From Sharpea porci (GTDB lineage: Bacteria; Bacillota_I; Bacilli_A; Erysipelotrichales; Coprobacillaceae): 64,000 bases of DNA. Position numbers and translations under genes: made by a program. Of this stretch, positions 33,472 to 42,677 are shown one piece after another; position 1 is the stretch's first letter, and every line of letters starts with the position of its first letter. The stretch lies in the NCBI RefSeq assembly GCF_009695655.1, contig NZ_VUNM01000005.1, positions 24,001 through 88,000 on the forward strand, written 5' to 3'. Below the pieces are notes generated by a model, which was not told the DNA's origin, searched no databases, and saw only the letters and a list, made by a program, of their open reading frames with translations.

Positions 33472-34380
33472 ATGAATACTAAACTTGAACAATATCGTAT
33501 CTTTAATGAAGCAGCGACAACTCTCTCTTTTTCCAAAGCAGCCCATCATCTCTATATCTCCCAATCCGCCGTTTCACAGGCCATCAACAGCCTTGAAAAA
33601 GAATTGGATGTAAAGCTCTTTATCAGACTCTCTAAAGGTGTCATGTTGACACCTGAAGGAGAAATGATGCATAAGAATATTGCTGAAGCTTTAACGCTGA
33701 TCTCTTCGGCAGAAAATAAACTGACAAGCTTCAAGGAGCTTAAGAGTGGCTCATTGACGATTGGTGCTGCGGATGCTTTATGTGAACATTATTTATTAAA
33801 TTATATTGTTCAATATCGCAAGCTTTATCCCAATATCAATCTGAAGGTGGTCAATGGGACAAGCTTGGAGACCATCAAGATGGTTAAGAATGGTTCAATC
33901 GATTTAGCTTTTGTGAATATGCCTTTATTTGATGAGGCATTGTCCATTAAGCCATGTCTTGATGTTCATGATATCTTTGTTGGTGGTCATCAGGATGATC
34001 ATATTTATAGCTATGAAGAGATTGCCAGCCAGGAACTCATCATGTTGGAACGTTTAAGTAATTCAAGGCATTATATTGATCATATTTTCTCCACCAATGG
34101 TGTTCTGCTTAAGCCTGCTATGGAATTAGGCGCTTATGCCTTACTTGTCCTTTTTGCGAAATATAATCTTGGTATTTCTTGTATTATTAAAGAGTTTTCA
34201 GCACAAGAGCTAGAGAATCATGAAATCTATGAACTGAAACTTGCCAAAGAGATTGCTCCCCGTCAGATTGGTTATGCCTACTTAAAGCGTAAAAGCCTAA
34301 GTGCGAGTGCAATGGAATTTATTAAGCTGCTTACTCATCCTCAAATGGAAAATGATAATCAAGATGATAACGATTTCTGA
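33472..34380 (+). CDS. LysR family transcriptional regulator
   Basis: A 302-residue LysR protein: winged helix at residues 1-60 with SFSKAAHHLYISQSAVSQAI, NSLEKELDVKLFIRLSKGVM, and a periplasmic-binding-like effector domain with LTIGAADALCEHYLLNYIVQ. It has a strong AGGAGG-type site. The gene is divergent from purA and convergent with the Ldh2-type dehydrogenase, whose end it overlaps by 50 bases. Effector unknown; the dehydrogenase is a possible but unproven target. Confidence 0.92.
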   Translation: MNTKLEQYRIFNEAATTLSFSKAAHHLYISQSAVSQAINSLEKELDVKLFIRLSKGVMLTPEGEMMHKNIAEALTLISSAENKLTSFKELKSGSLTIGAADALCEHYLLNYIVQYRKLYPNINLKVVNGTSLETIKMVKNGSIDLAFVNMPLFDEALSIKPCLDVHDIFVGGHQDDHIYSYEEIASQELIMLERLSNSRHYIDHIFSTNGVLLKPAMELGAYALLVLFAKYNLGISCIIKEFSAQELENHEIYELKLAKEIAPRQIGYAYLKRKSLSASAMEFIKLLTHPQMENDNQDDNDF

Positions 34381-35443
34381 TATCAAGGAATTCTTTTTGA
34401 ACACTGATACCAAGTGGAACGCCTTTATCCTTGCGTTCTAAGTAAGCAAGATATTCCTTTTCACCTGCTGTATAGATACGTGTTGCCCCAGGTGCTTTCT
34501 TGCTTGCGCGAAGCTGACGACAAATGTCACCTGTCGTTTTTCTTAATATTTCTTCTCCCATGAAGAATTCAGGATTGATGACAATAAAGAAATGTCCTAG
34601 TTCGATTGGTTTCTTGTTGCCCTGTTCATCCTTACCTGATAAGTCCTTCATGAAATGAGCAGCAGAAAGAGCGCTTGAAAGCATTTCAACGACTGTGGCA
34701 TAGCCATAGCCCTTATAGCCTGCAAGATCTTCACCAATACCACCTAATGGAGCAAGAGCTGCTTCGCCTTTAACGAGATCTTCAAGAATCTCTTTTGCAT
34801 TGGTCTTGCTTTCACCATTTGCGCCAATAACTACACCTGCTGGGACATCTTTGTCTATTCTTGCATAGACTTCAATCTTGCCTCTTTGATAGATGGATGT
34901 TGCACAATCAAGAATAAAATCAAAATCTTCATCCGTTGGAATCGCAAATGTGAGTGGGTTTGTTCCTAGCATATTTTCGACCCCAAATGTTGGAGCAATA
35001 GAAGGACGAGCATTCGTGCCACAAATACCAATCATGCCTTGACGACTTGCCATGCTTGCCCAGTATCCAGCAATGCCATAATGGGTAGAATTACGGATTG
35101 CCCCCATTGCCATACCATATTTCTTAGCCTTTTCAATAAGTGCAGTCATACACTTATAGCTTGCCACCATTCCCATACCATTATGGGCATCAGCGACAAT
35201 TGTCGTTGGGGTGTCTTTAACGACTTCATAATCTGTGACAGGATTTTGAATACCTGCTTCAATACGATCAAGATAGATGGGCTTGAAGCGATTGCAGCCA
35301 TGGCTTTCAATACCTCTTCGATCACTCTCTAAAAGGACATCTGTGCAAATTTTTGCATCTTCCTCAGGTACACCTACATGGACGAATGCATCTGTCATAA
35401 AATGTTGTAATAAGTCCCAAGGGACATATGTTTTCTTTTCCAT
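34331..35443 (-). CDS. Ldh2/malate dehydrogenase-type NAD(P)-dependent oxidoreductase
   Basis: A 370-residue member of the malate/L-lactate/ureidoglycolate dehydrogenase family, distinct from Rossmann-type LDH. Visible blocks: DVLLESDRRGIESHGCNRFK, MGAIRNSTHYGIAGYWASMA (catalytic His), IGICGTNARPSIAPTFG, LGTNPLTFAIP and ALAPLGGIGEDLAGYKGYG. It should oxidise or reduce a 2-hydroxy/2-oxo acid. The start follows AGGAGG. The 3' end overlaps the LysR gene head-on. Substrate not resolvable. Confidence 0.9.
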   Translation of the reverse strand: MEKKTYVPWDLLQHFMTDAFVHVGVPEEDAKICTDVLLESDRRGIESHGCNRFKPIYLDRIEAGIQNPVTDYEVVKDTPTTIVADAHNGMGMVASYKCMTALIEKAKKYGMAMGAIRNSTHYGIAGYWASMASRQGMIGICGTNARPSIAPTFGVENMLGTNPLTFAIPTDEDFDFILDCATSIYQRGKIEVYARIDKDVPAGVVIGANGESKTNAKEILEDLVKGEAALAPLGGIGEDLAGYKGYGYATVVEMLSSALSAAHFMKDLSGKDEQGNKKPIELGHFFIVINPEFFMGEEILRKTTGDICRQLRASKKAPGATRIYTAGEKEYLAYLERKDKGVPLGISVQKEFLDIRNRYHLDYHFPFEDE

Positions 35444-35534
35444 AAGAAAAACCTCCTATTACTATTTTAACCAATCTGTTTCTTCAAAAATAGAAAAACA
35501 AGCATTGTTGAAAAAATAGCTAGAAGGTTGTCAC

Positions 35535-36044
35535 TTATTTCATACCAAGCATCTTTAATGCCCCAACAACGGCATAAATATCTGTCCCATCTTCCATAAC
35601 ATAGCGTTTTGATGTGATAGGTAAGTTCTGATCTTTTAAGAATATTAAGTCATTATTTCTTTTAATTTGTTCTTTCTCAAAGATTTTCTTATATCTTTTG
35701 ACAATCTTAGCGCTTGTCACATGCATTTCATTATAAACATCCTTTGTCAATATATCCCCATTGGCTGCCGTAATAGAAAATGTTGACATGCCGTCATTAA
35801 CTAATACCTCCTCCATATGTTCAAACATGGCTTGAAGCATAGCCTTATACATGCCTGATAAATGATAATGTTCTAAGGATACATTAAGCGCAAAGTCATA
35901 ATTCTCTTCGCCATTCATTTCTAAGAAATGATAAATGATCTGAAGCATTTTATCGGCTGAGACATTGGCTCTAATGCATGTTGGCTCTATTTCATATCCT
36001 TCTTCAATGATTGCATCCGTTTCTATTCCTTTAATATATTCCAT
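35535..36044 (-). CDS. Unrecognised 169-residue protein next to a TPR protein
   Basis: I do not recognise the family. The start MEYIKGIETDAIIEEGYEIE is followed by a mixed alpha/beta sequence with MLQIIYHFLEMNGEENYDFA and LSGMYKAMLQAMFEHMEEVL; no signal peptide, no membrane helix, no metal motif. I start at ATG 36042-36044, which lies behind GTGAGG and inside the end of the TPR gene (14-base overlap), so translation is probably coupled. The pair likely works together; no function can be assigned. Confidence 0.75.
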   Translation of the reverse strand: MEYIKGIETDAIIEEGYEIEPTCIRANVSADKMLQIIYHFLEMNGEENYDFALNVSLEHYHLSGMYKAMLQAMFEHMEEVLVNDGMSTFSITAANGDILTKDVYNEMHVTSAKIVKRYKKIFEKEQIKRNNDLIFLKDQNLPITSKRYVMEDGTDIYAVVGALKMLGMK

Positions 36045-37689
36045 TCCGTTTTTCCTCACAATCCTTCATTTCTTTAATACTTTCATCATTCAATGTATAC
36101 TCATGCACATAAGTAATCTTGCCACTTCTCAGATAGTCTTTAACTTCCTTAAAGTCCACATAAGCCTCTTCATATTCCTTTAAGACATAGAGAATATGAG
36201 CATAATCTTTTAAAGAAACATAATAATAGTATTCTCTTGATTCTTTGTCTTTCTTGCGATACTGCTGGCTTATAATCAAGCACTCCTTTAGATAATCACG
36301 TGCACTTTCAAGATGTCCCAACGCTTCTTCTACATAGCCCATATGGCGCATAGCTAAAGATAAGCTATAGGCTGAAGGTATAGTATGATAGCTATTGTTG
36401 ATCTGAATGCGCAAAAGCAGGTCGTCATAGAAGTATTGATAGGCAAGATCATACTCTTCATGATTGAAGTAATGCCAGCCAATATTCATTAAGGCAATCC
36501 CTTTTTCTGCATAGTCATGATATGCCCCTCTGATATTAGCCACTTGACTTACTTCTTTAAGAGCTTCTTGAAAATAATGCATGGCATTATCTTTGTCATC
36601 GATTTTCTCATAACAACGTCCTAATTTCTTATGAATAATACTTTGAGAAAAGAGATTATCGATACTTTGTTCTTTAAGATCATCAGTGATAATCATCTTT
36701 TCCACCTGACAATAATGCTGGATAGCTTGTCTGTAATCTTCAAGAGCAAGATAAGCATCTCCCTTATATTCAATTGCCACAATAAGATCATCATGCACAA
36801 ACTCTTCAGGTAAAGCGAGGAGATATTGATAGCTCTCTTCAAACAAATCTAAGACTTCCTGCCCATCCATATCTAACAGCATCAGTCTTAAGGCAATCTG
36901 TCTTAACCCAATAGCCAGGGCATATTGATTGTCATCAGTCTGCTCCTCAAGATAGAGCTTGCGATATACAGCTGTTTCTGCTTTATGAAAGAACAGCGAA
37001 CGATTTTCATCATCAAGACGATGATAAATCAAGGCAATACGCTCTAAGACATGACCATAACGATAATCCTGTTCTCCTGCTGATATTTGTGAAAAGAGAT
37101 TTTGATAAGCTTTTAGTGCTTCTTCATCCTTTTCTTCAAGAAATAAGATATCAGCAAGCTGTTCAAGGGCACTTGTGGCATTATGGCGGTTGATATCATT
37201 ATCATTCTCTTTCGCAACTTCACAAAGAAGAACAGCAGCATTTTGATAACACTCTTGTGCTTGGTTATAAAGCTCTCTAGCCTTTAGAAACTGTCCATAA
37301 TTCGTATAATCCACAGCTAATAAAATCACATCATCTTCATCATAGACATCACGATCTTCTTCTATCATCTCCTGAAATAATCCATCAATTTCATAGAGAT
37401 GACCTTCATCCTTTTCACTCAAAAAATAATCCATCAACTGATCATTATAAAGCAAGTCATCAAAAGATACATCTTCACAATAAGAAAGCATCAAATCATA
37501 AAGCTCACTCAAACTAAAATGACTTGATAGAGGTCTATACTCAACCTGAATATCACTCAAGCCATTAGGTGATTGATAGCCATATTCAATCGTCAGCTGA
37601 TGACTATTGCAATTGAGACCAATATAACTTACCACTCGTTTGATTTCATGATCTTGTGAATCATATATGTATAATGTGATTTCATCCAT
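36031..37689 (-). CDS. TPR-repeat protein
   Basis: A 552-residue acidic protein. The N-terminal 115 residues form a separate alpha/beta domain; the rest is a series of tetratricopeptide-like helical pairs (FLKARELYNQAQECYQNAAV, ALEDYRQAIQHYCQVEKMII, NAMHYFQEALKEVSQ, YEEAYVDFKEVKDYL). It probably acts as a protein-binding scaffold in the cytoplasm; there is no signal peptide and no DNA-binding domain. It is co-transcribed with the unrecognised gene downstream and divergent from the HIT gene. Many matched repeats are degenerate, so the exact number is uncertain (about nine). Confidence 0.82.
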   Translation of the reverse strand: MDEITLYIYDSQDHEIKRVVSYIGLNCNSHQLTIEYGYQSPNGLSDIQVEYRPLSSHFSLSELYDLMLSYCEDVSFDDLLYNDQLMDYFLSEKDEGHLYEIDGLFQEMIEEDRDVYDEDDVILLAVDYTNYGQFLKARELYNQAQECYQNAAVLLCEVAKENDNDINRHNATSALEQLADILFLEEKDEEALKAYQNLFSQISAGEQDYRYGHVLERIALIYHRLDDENRSLFFHKAETAVYRKLYLEEQTDDNQYALAIGLRQIALRLMLLDMDGQEVLDLFEESYQYLLALPEEFVHDDLIVAIEYKGDAYLALEDYRQAIQHYCQVEKMIITDDLKEQSIDNLFSQSIIHKKLGRCYEKIDDKDNAMHYFQEALKEVSQVANIRGAYHDYAEKGIALMNIGWHYFNHEEYDLAYQYFYDDLLLRIQINNSYHTIPSAYSLSLAMRHMGYVEEALGHLESARDYLKECLIISQQYRKKDKESREYYYYVSLKDYAHILYVLKEYEEAYVDFKEVKDYLRSGKITYVHEYTLNDESIKEMKDCEEKRNGIY

Positions 37690-37760
37690 ATATTCTACCT
37701 ACCTTAAGCTTTCCCATTATATCAAAAAGGAGTAGAATGAATACAGGAGGATGGAAAAAA

Positions 37761-38168
37761 ATGGATCAAAATTGTATTTTCTGTAAGATTGCGAATAAAG
37801 AGATTCCTGGTAAGATTGTTTATGAGGATGATGTATGTATGGCATTTTTAGATTTATCCCAGGTTACTGATGGTCATACACTTGTCATTCCTAAAAAACA
37901 TTACGCTTCTATTCTAGAAGTGGATGATGATGTATTGATGCATATGAGTGTTGTAGCTAAGAATCTTGCCAACAAGATTGTTGAGAAAATGGGGGCTAAG
38001 GGCTGCAATATCCTTTCTAATGCCAATGAAGTCGCTGGTCAGACAGTGCATCATTTCCACATTCATATCATTCCTCGCTACGAAGAGAATGAAGGCATTA
38101 AGATTCACTTTACTGATCGTTCAAAGGATGTTGATCTTGAGGCAATCTACAAGAAAATTATGGACTAA
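37761..38168 (+). CDS. HIT family nucleotide hydrolase/transferase
   Basis: About 135 residues. The histidine triad VHHFHIHIIPRY is near residue 97, and a zinc-type CIFCKIANKEIPGKIVYED start marks the Hint/HinT-like branch, which hydrolyses adenosine phosphoramidates. I start at ATG 37761, ten bases behind AGGAGG; an ATG eight codons earlier has no ribosome site. A strong bidirectional terminator follows. Confidence 0.94.
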   Translation: MDQNCIFCKIANKEIPGKIVYEDDVCMAFLDLSQVTDGHTLVIPKKHYASILEVDDDVLMHMSVVAKNLANKIVEKMGAKGCNILSNANEVAGQTVHHFHIHIIPRYEENEGIKIHFTDRSKDVDLEAIYKKIMD

Positions 38169-38197
38169 AAAATCACTACAATCAGTAGTGATTTTTT
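38167..38197. terminator. Bidirectional terminator between HIT gene and dnaI
   Basis: AAAAAATCACTAC-AATCA-GTAGTGATTTTTT is a perfect stem with A and T runs on both flanks, ending both converging genes. Confidence 0.93.
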
Positions 38198-39102
38198 TAC
38201 AAAGCATAGGCATTGACCATGCTGCTAATTTTATCAGCAATACGTTCTCTTCTTAATGCATCAGCTTTATCACTTGCCTTCGTGCAGGTATAGGCCTGGG
38301 CGAGCTGATCAAGCGAGAAGGTTGAAGTAAAGAAAGTAGGCAGTTCATTAATTGCTCGATAATTGAGAATTGTCCCGAGAATTTCATCCCTGCTCCAGGC
38401 TGTCACATTCTCATCCCCAAGTCCATCTATCAACAAATAAGGAACATTAATGACTTGATTCAAATAACTTTCATCCTGTTCATAATTATTAAAGCTCGCT
38501 TTCATTTCATAAAGAAATGTGGACATATTCATTATGCCAACATCCTTCCCCTGACGAGCTAAGGCATTCATCAAGCTTGCTAGTAACACCGTCTTGCCAC
38601 TGCCGCTCTTGCCAGAAAGATAAATTCCTTTTGATGTGGGATGTTTGCGGTAAGCGACGATGGCCTGAATAGCCAATTTCATATTCGCTGATAAATGAGA
38701 AGGATCAGTCACGAAACTTGTTTTATTCAACTGAATCAGTGCCATCTTGTTTGACATATTATTGTAGACAAAATGTCTTAAAAGGCTATTCTCTTCTCGC
38801 TTCTCTTCACCAAAGCGACAATATGAAAGAGTGGAAGAAATGGCATTGCCGTCAAATACAAGCGTCTTGCATAATCCTTTACTGACCTTTGGACAATGCG
38901 CTAACCCTGTACAAACAGCACACTCCTTCCTGTCTTCATCGAATCCAAGCAGTTCTGCCCAGTAATCTGAAAGATGCTGATAACTCAAATGATTTGTTTT
39001 GACAAACTCGGCAATAGCTGGATTGGTAATAAGTTCCTGTAAGCTTTTTTTCTTGATTTCTGAAATATCATCAAGCTCTATTTCCTGATCAATCTTTATC
39101 AT
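38197..39102 (-). CDS. dnaI: Primosomal protein DnaI (helicase loader)
   Basis: A 301-residue AAA+ protein: N-terminal helicase-binding part with a zinc site (CAVCTGLAHCPKVSKGLC, residues about 60-80) and a C-terminal ATPase with Walker A YLSGKSGSGKTVLLASL, Walker B VPYLLIDGLGDEN and sensor motif TFFTSTFSLDQL. It loads the replicative helicase at oriC and restart sites. The start overlaps the end of the DnaB-type gene by four bases, so the two are coupled. Confidence 0.93.
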   Translation of the reverse strand: MIKIDQEIELDDISEIKKKSLQELITNPAIAEFVKTNHLSYQHLSDYWAELLGFDEDRKECAVCTGLAHCPKVSKGLCKTLVFDGNAISSTLSYCRFGEEKREENSLLRHFVYNNMSNKMALIQLNKTSFVTDPSHLSANMKLAIQAIVAYRKHPTSKGIYLSGKSGSGKTVLLASLMNALARQGKDVGIMNMSTFLYEMKASFNNYEQDESYLNQVINVPYLLIDGLGDENVTAWSRDEILGTILNYRAINELPTFFTSTFSLDQLAQAYTCTKASDKADALRRERIADKISSMVNAYAL

Positions 39103-40340
39103 GATGTCTCACCTTTCAATTCTTCAATAAGTTTCATAAAGTCATCATCATTAACACGTTCTTGAACATTTTGGGCTGGTGACTGCTTTGGCTTTTCACC
39201 ATTCCTTGTGCGTTCATAACCCATAACAGCCTCATAAGCTTCTTTGGCTGTATGGAGATGTTTACGGCTCCAGCTTGCTCCAATTGTTTCACAATAACTA
39301 CGATTCAATGTTTGATTATTGTTGCCTAACACATACTCCAACAAGACATTGACAACGCCCGGCGTTAAGTCAAGCTGCGTCATCAGAGTTTCTGCAATCG
39401 CCAAGTCATGCATAACCGGCTCTTTTCCCCCCTGCTTTTCCTTCAACAACTGATAGGGAGAAATTGTTTCAAGATAGTTCAAATGCTGGCTGATTGGATC
39501 ATTGGCAGTGTGCTGTGAGCGGTAGGCTTCTGGTTGTGTATGATAGACTTCGGAAAGCTGGCTGGTGCTATTGAGATTATAGAATTCCTGGCATTTCTTC
39601 TTAAAAAGCTCCCGATCAAAACGATTATCAATCACACTTTCCCGGGTCAATGAGGCAAGGGCAATGGCATCCACATTATAGACAACTGCCAGCTGAACGA
39701 TAAAGTCTTTCTCATTGTCAATAATATAGGCTGGTAACTGATAGTCACGCAATGTCTCATAAAACAAAGACAAATCATAATCATAGATGATATTGGCTTC
39801 TTTTTTATGGGCATAATTGAATTTTGTTTTGAGTGGTGGCTTGTCATTCAGACGAATGTCAAAGACATCCTGAAAACGGGCAGTGATATCTTCATAGCCT
39901 GTCATCTTTTCACCCGCAATACGGAAATAATCACGTACACGCATGACATCATCACGCCCTATTGTATGAATCAGTAAGGTTGTAAGAATCTGGTTCGCAA
40001 AGAAATGATTGATTGATAAAGGCATTTGTACGCGAAATAGATATTTTGTCTTACCATCCTCACTATTGCGATAAGTTTTCAACAAGCCAATTGCCTCAAG
40101 CGTCTCAAGCACTTCTTGTAAGCGAGTGAGAGAAAGTCCAGAATAGATCAACAGGCGATCAACAGGACAAAGAACATGGAAACGGTCCATGCGCTTCGCC
40201 TCGGTATAAAGCAAATTATAAAGCGTATAGCCTTCAATGCCAATAAGAGGCTGATAGAGATAAATCAGCTCATCTTCCATCATACTATCGAGTGGATAGG
40301 CATATTCAGCGATATACATATCTGTCTTATAAAGTGCCAT
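39099..40340 (-). CDS. dnaB: Replication initiation/membrane attachment protein DnaB (Bacillus type)
   Basis: A 413-residue DnaB_2-type protein, not the helicase. It has two DnaD-like helical domains: an N-terminal one (YAYPLDSMMEDELIYLYQPL, CPVDRLLIYSGLSLTRLQEV) and a C-terminal one with QLDLTPGVVNVLLEYVLGNN, followed by the YxxxIxxxW-like segment (YCETIGASWSRKHLHTAKEA). It assists helicase loading with DnaD and DnaI. It overlaps coaE by 14 bases. Confidence 0.88.
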   Translation of the reverse strand: MALYKTDMYIAEYAYPLDSMMEDELIYLYQPLIGIEGYTLYNLLYTEAKRMDRFHVLCPVDRLLIYSGLSLTRLQEVLETLEAIGLLKTYRNSEDGKTKYLFRVQMPLSINHFFANQILTTLLIHTIGRDDVMRVRDYFRIAGEKMTGYEDITARFQDVFDIRLNDKPPLKTKFNYAHKKEANIIYDYDLSLFYETLRDYQLPAYIIDNEKDFIVQLAVVYNVDAIALASLTRESVIDNRFDRELFKKKCQEFYNLNSTSQLSEVYHTQPEAYRSQHTANDPISQHLNYLETISPYQLLKEKQGGKEPVMHDLAIAETLMTQLDLTPGVVNVLLEYVLGNNNQTLNRSYCETIGASWSRKHLHTAKEAYEAVMGYERTRNGEKPKQSPAQNVQERVNDDDFMKLIEELKGETS

Positions 40341-40908
40341 CCTTATTCACATCCTCTAATATCTTTAAGATCTGTCCTTCAAGATCTTCCAAATAACCAC
40401 TATTATCAATGGTATAAGTGGCCAATGCTTTCTTTTGGACAAGTGGCATCTGAAGATCAATACGATTTTTTGCCTCATCCCTTGATAGATGATCTCTTTT
40501 CATCAAACGTTCTATCTGCCTATCCTCATCAAGATAAACACATATTGTCTTGTCACAAAGCTGATCAAAATGTGTTTCAAAAAGCAAAGGAACATCGAGG
40601 AAAACGAGATGATGGCGACTATGCTTAATATGGTCTTCCATAACCTGATAAACATAGGGATGAAGAATGCTTTCAAGAAGCTGACGCTTAGAAGCATCAT
40701 GAAAGACTAACTGACCAATTTCATGACGGTTGATCGTATGAAAAGTATCCTGAATAAGCTTGTAACAGCCACTTCCCTCTTCATAGGCTTGATGAACAAT
40801 CTGATCCGCATCAACAACATCATAGCCATGTGTGATCAGATAGTTCGTCACCGTTGACTTCCCGCTCGCAATGCCCCCTGTTATACCAATAACAGTCTTA
40901 CTTCCCAT
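40327..40908 (-). CDS. coaE: Dephospho-CoA kinase
   Basis: A 193-residue P-loop kinase: IGITGGIASGKSTVTNYLIT at the N-terminus, DVVDADQIVHQAY, the lid region LMKRDHLSRDEAKNRIDLQM and IDNSGYLEDLEGQI at the end are all CoaE hallmarks. It phosphorylates the 3'-hydroxyl of dephospho-CoA, the last step of coenzyme A synthesis. It lies inside the replication operon, overlapping the oxidoreductase gene upstream by 11 bases, a position coaE also has in Bacillus-type operons. Confidence 0.95.
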   Translation of the reverse strand: MGSKTVIGITGGIASGKSTVTNYLITHGYDVVDADQIVHQAYEEGSGCYKLIQDTFHTINRHEIGQLVFHDASKRQLLESILHPYVYQVMEDHIKHSRHHLVFLDVPLLFETHFDQLCDKTICVYLDEDRQIERLMKRDHLSRDEAKNRIDLQMPLVQKKALATYTIDNSGYLEDLEGQILKILEDVNKDGTL

Positions 40909-41860
40909 AAGTCACCTCATGAATACGTTCAAGAAGACTGACTTCATCAATCGTATCCTGATGGGACATGCGCTTAGCTTCATAGTTAATATAGCTAATA
41001 CCATGATGTACAGCCGCAATCTCACTATAGAAATCATCACCATCAAGTTCTCTTGTCACACTCTGGCTTTCACCTTCATAATTGACAGTAGCTGATGTTG
41101 GGCGATAGAAATAATCCATTTCAATACTGCCTTTTGTCCCGATGATTTTTCCTGAGCGCTTGTTTTCTGGATCATCGATGGCACATTCGAAATACGCCTC
41201 TGCTCCATTTGCGAATGTCAATGTCACTTTGTCATGAATATCAATGCCATTTTTAAATGTTGCATCATTGTCAATATGTGTGACATCACTCTTGATGACA
41301 TCAAGAATACTGGCAATATTATAGACACCAACATCATAAAGAGCACCACCCATATTTTGATCAAAGAGATAACTATCGGGTGAGATTTGATTGATACTGT
41401 TGGACGTAAAGTAGTTCTCAACACGCACAATATTCCCAATCAAGCCTTTTTCAATCTGTCTATGAAGCACTTCTACAAGCGGGATGAATCTTGTCTTCAT
41501 CGCTTCCATAAAGAAGAGATGATGCTTCTTGGCATAATTTGTCGCCGTTATGGCTTCTTCTCTTGAAAGGAATGCTGGTTTTTCGACAAGAACACATTTG
41601 CCATGCTTGAGTGATTCCATCACCCACTTGAAATGCAGGCCATGAGGCAAGGCGATATAGACAACATCCACATTCTCATCTTCCAACATATCCTCATAAT
41701 TTTCATAAAGGACGGCTGGATGATATTTTTCTTTGAATTCTTCTCTTTTTTGTGCATTATGACTCGCTCCGGCATAAAAGTCGGCTTCATCAAATTGGGC
41801 TAGGCTAGAAACAAAGCGATGCGCAATGTTGCCTAGTCCCATAACACCCCAATGTAACAT
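40898..41860 (-). CDS. Gfo/Idh/MocA family oxidoreductase
   Basis: A 320-residue NAD(P)-dependent dehydrogenase: Rossmann start GVMGLGNIAHRFVSSL, the LVEKPAFLS motif (catalytic Lys near residue 94) and the GVYNIASILDVIKSDV helix after GGALYDVG, with a C-terminal beta-sheet domain. Substrates are usually sugars or sugar derivatives; dihydrodiol or 1,5-anhydro-type activity cannot be told. It sits between mutM and coaE within a few bases of both, so it is part of the operon although functionally unrelated to replication. Confidence 0.9.
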   Translation of the reverse strand: MLHWGVMGLGNIAHRFVSSLAQFDEADFYAGASHNAQKREEFKEKYHPAVLYENYEDMLEDENVDVVYIALPHGLHFKWVMESLKHGKCVLVEKPAFLSREEAITATNYAKKHHLFFMEAMKTRFIPLVEVLHRQIEKGLIGNIVRVENYFTSNSINQISPDSYLFDQNMGGALYDVGVYNIASILDVIKSDVTHIDNDATFKNGIDIHDKVTLTFANGAEAYFECAIDDPENKRSGKIIGTKGSIEMDYFYRPTSATVNYEGESQSVTRELDGDDFYSEIAAVHHGISYINYEAKRMSHQDTIDEVSLLERIHEVTYGK

Positions 41861-41863
41861 AAA

Positions 41864-42676
41864 TTAGTACCTCCGTTTCTGGCAGACAGGACAATAATAG
41901 GTCCCTCGGCCATTTAATGTAATTTTCTTTATATCTGAACCACAGATAGAACATGTCTTTTGTTCATGAACATCAAGCTGCACCTGAAATAAACCATGGA
42001 TACCATTGGCATCAAAGGAATGAATCGTTGTGCCGCCCTGTGCAATAGCTTCATCAAGCACTTCTTTAGAGATATCAATCAGCTCCTGAACACGCTTCTT
42101 GCTTAAACGCTTGCCCCTTGTACGAGGATCCATGCGCATGCGAAAACAGATTTCATTCGCATAAATATTACCAATACCCGTCAAGATGGATTGATCAAGA
42201 AGCAATGTCTTGATTGGCAAGGATGAACGGTGGATTTTTTCATAAATATCTTCAAACTGTGCATTTTGAGGCTCTTGTCCTAGCTTGCTTAGTGGTGGCA
42301 AATGACGATAGTTGTCTTTATCGACAAGCATCATGCGTCCAAACTTTCTTGTATCATTATAACGTAAATCGTTACCATTGCCTAAGTGAAAGATGACATG
42401 ATCATGCTTATTGTATGGTGTACCTGTGGGCTTGATATTATATTTGCCTTCCATTCTTAAATGGCTGATAAAGGCATAATCATCAAGAATAAAAATCAGA
42501 TATTTACCATAACGATCAATATCAATGATATGTTGGTGGGTGAGTGCTTGTTTGAATAAAGCAACATCTCCATCAATAATCTTCTGATAACGTATTTCAA
42601 CGCTTTCTATTTCCTGATGAAGAATAAAGTTCTTGAGTGTTCTTCTAACGGTCTCAACTTCTGGTAATTCTGGCAT
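41864..42676 (-). CDS. mutM: Formamidopyrimidine-DNA glycosylase
   Basis: A 270-residue Fpg/MutM enzyme that removes 8-oxoguanine and nicks the backbone. After the initiator Met, the catalytic Pro2-Glu3 is in MPELPEVETVRRTL; the beta-strand lysine lies in DRYGKYLIFIL, the helix-two-turn-helix in LLDQSILTGIGNIYANEICF, and the C-terminal zinc finger has CSICGSDIKK...YYCPVCQKRR. The start follows the polA stop by one base. Confidence 0.97.
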   Translation of the reverse strand: MPELPEVETVRRTLKNFILHQEIESVEIRYQKIIDGDVALFKQALTHQHIIDIDRYGKYLIFILDDYAFISHLRMEGKYNIKPTGTPYNKHDHVIFHLGNGNDLRYNDTRKFGRMMLVDKDNYRHLPPLSKLGQEPQNAQFEDIYEKIHRSSLPIKTLLLDQSILTGIGNIYANEICFRMRMDPRTRGKRLSKKRVQELIDISKEVLDEAIAQGGTTIHSFDANGIHGLFQVQLDVHEQKTCSICGSDIKKITLNGRGTYYCPVCQKRRY

Positions 42677-42677
42677 A

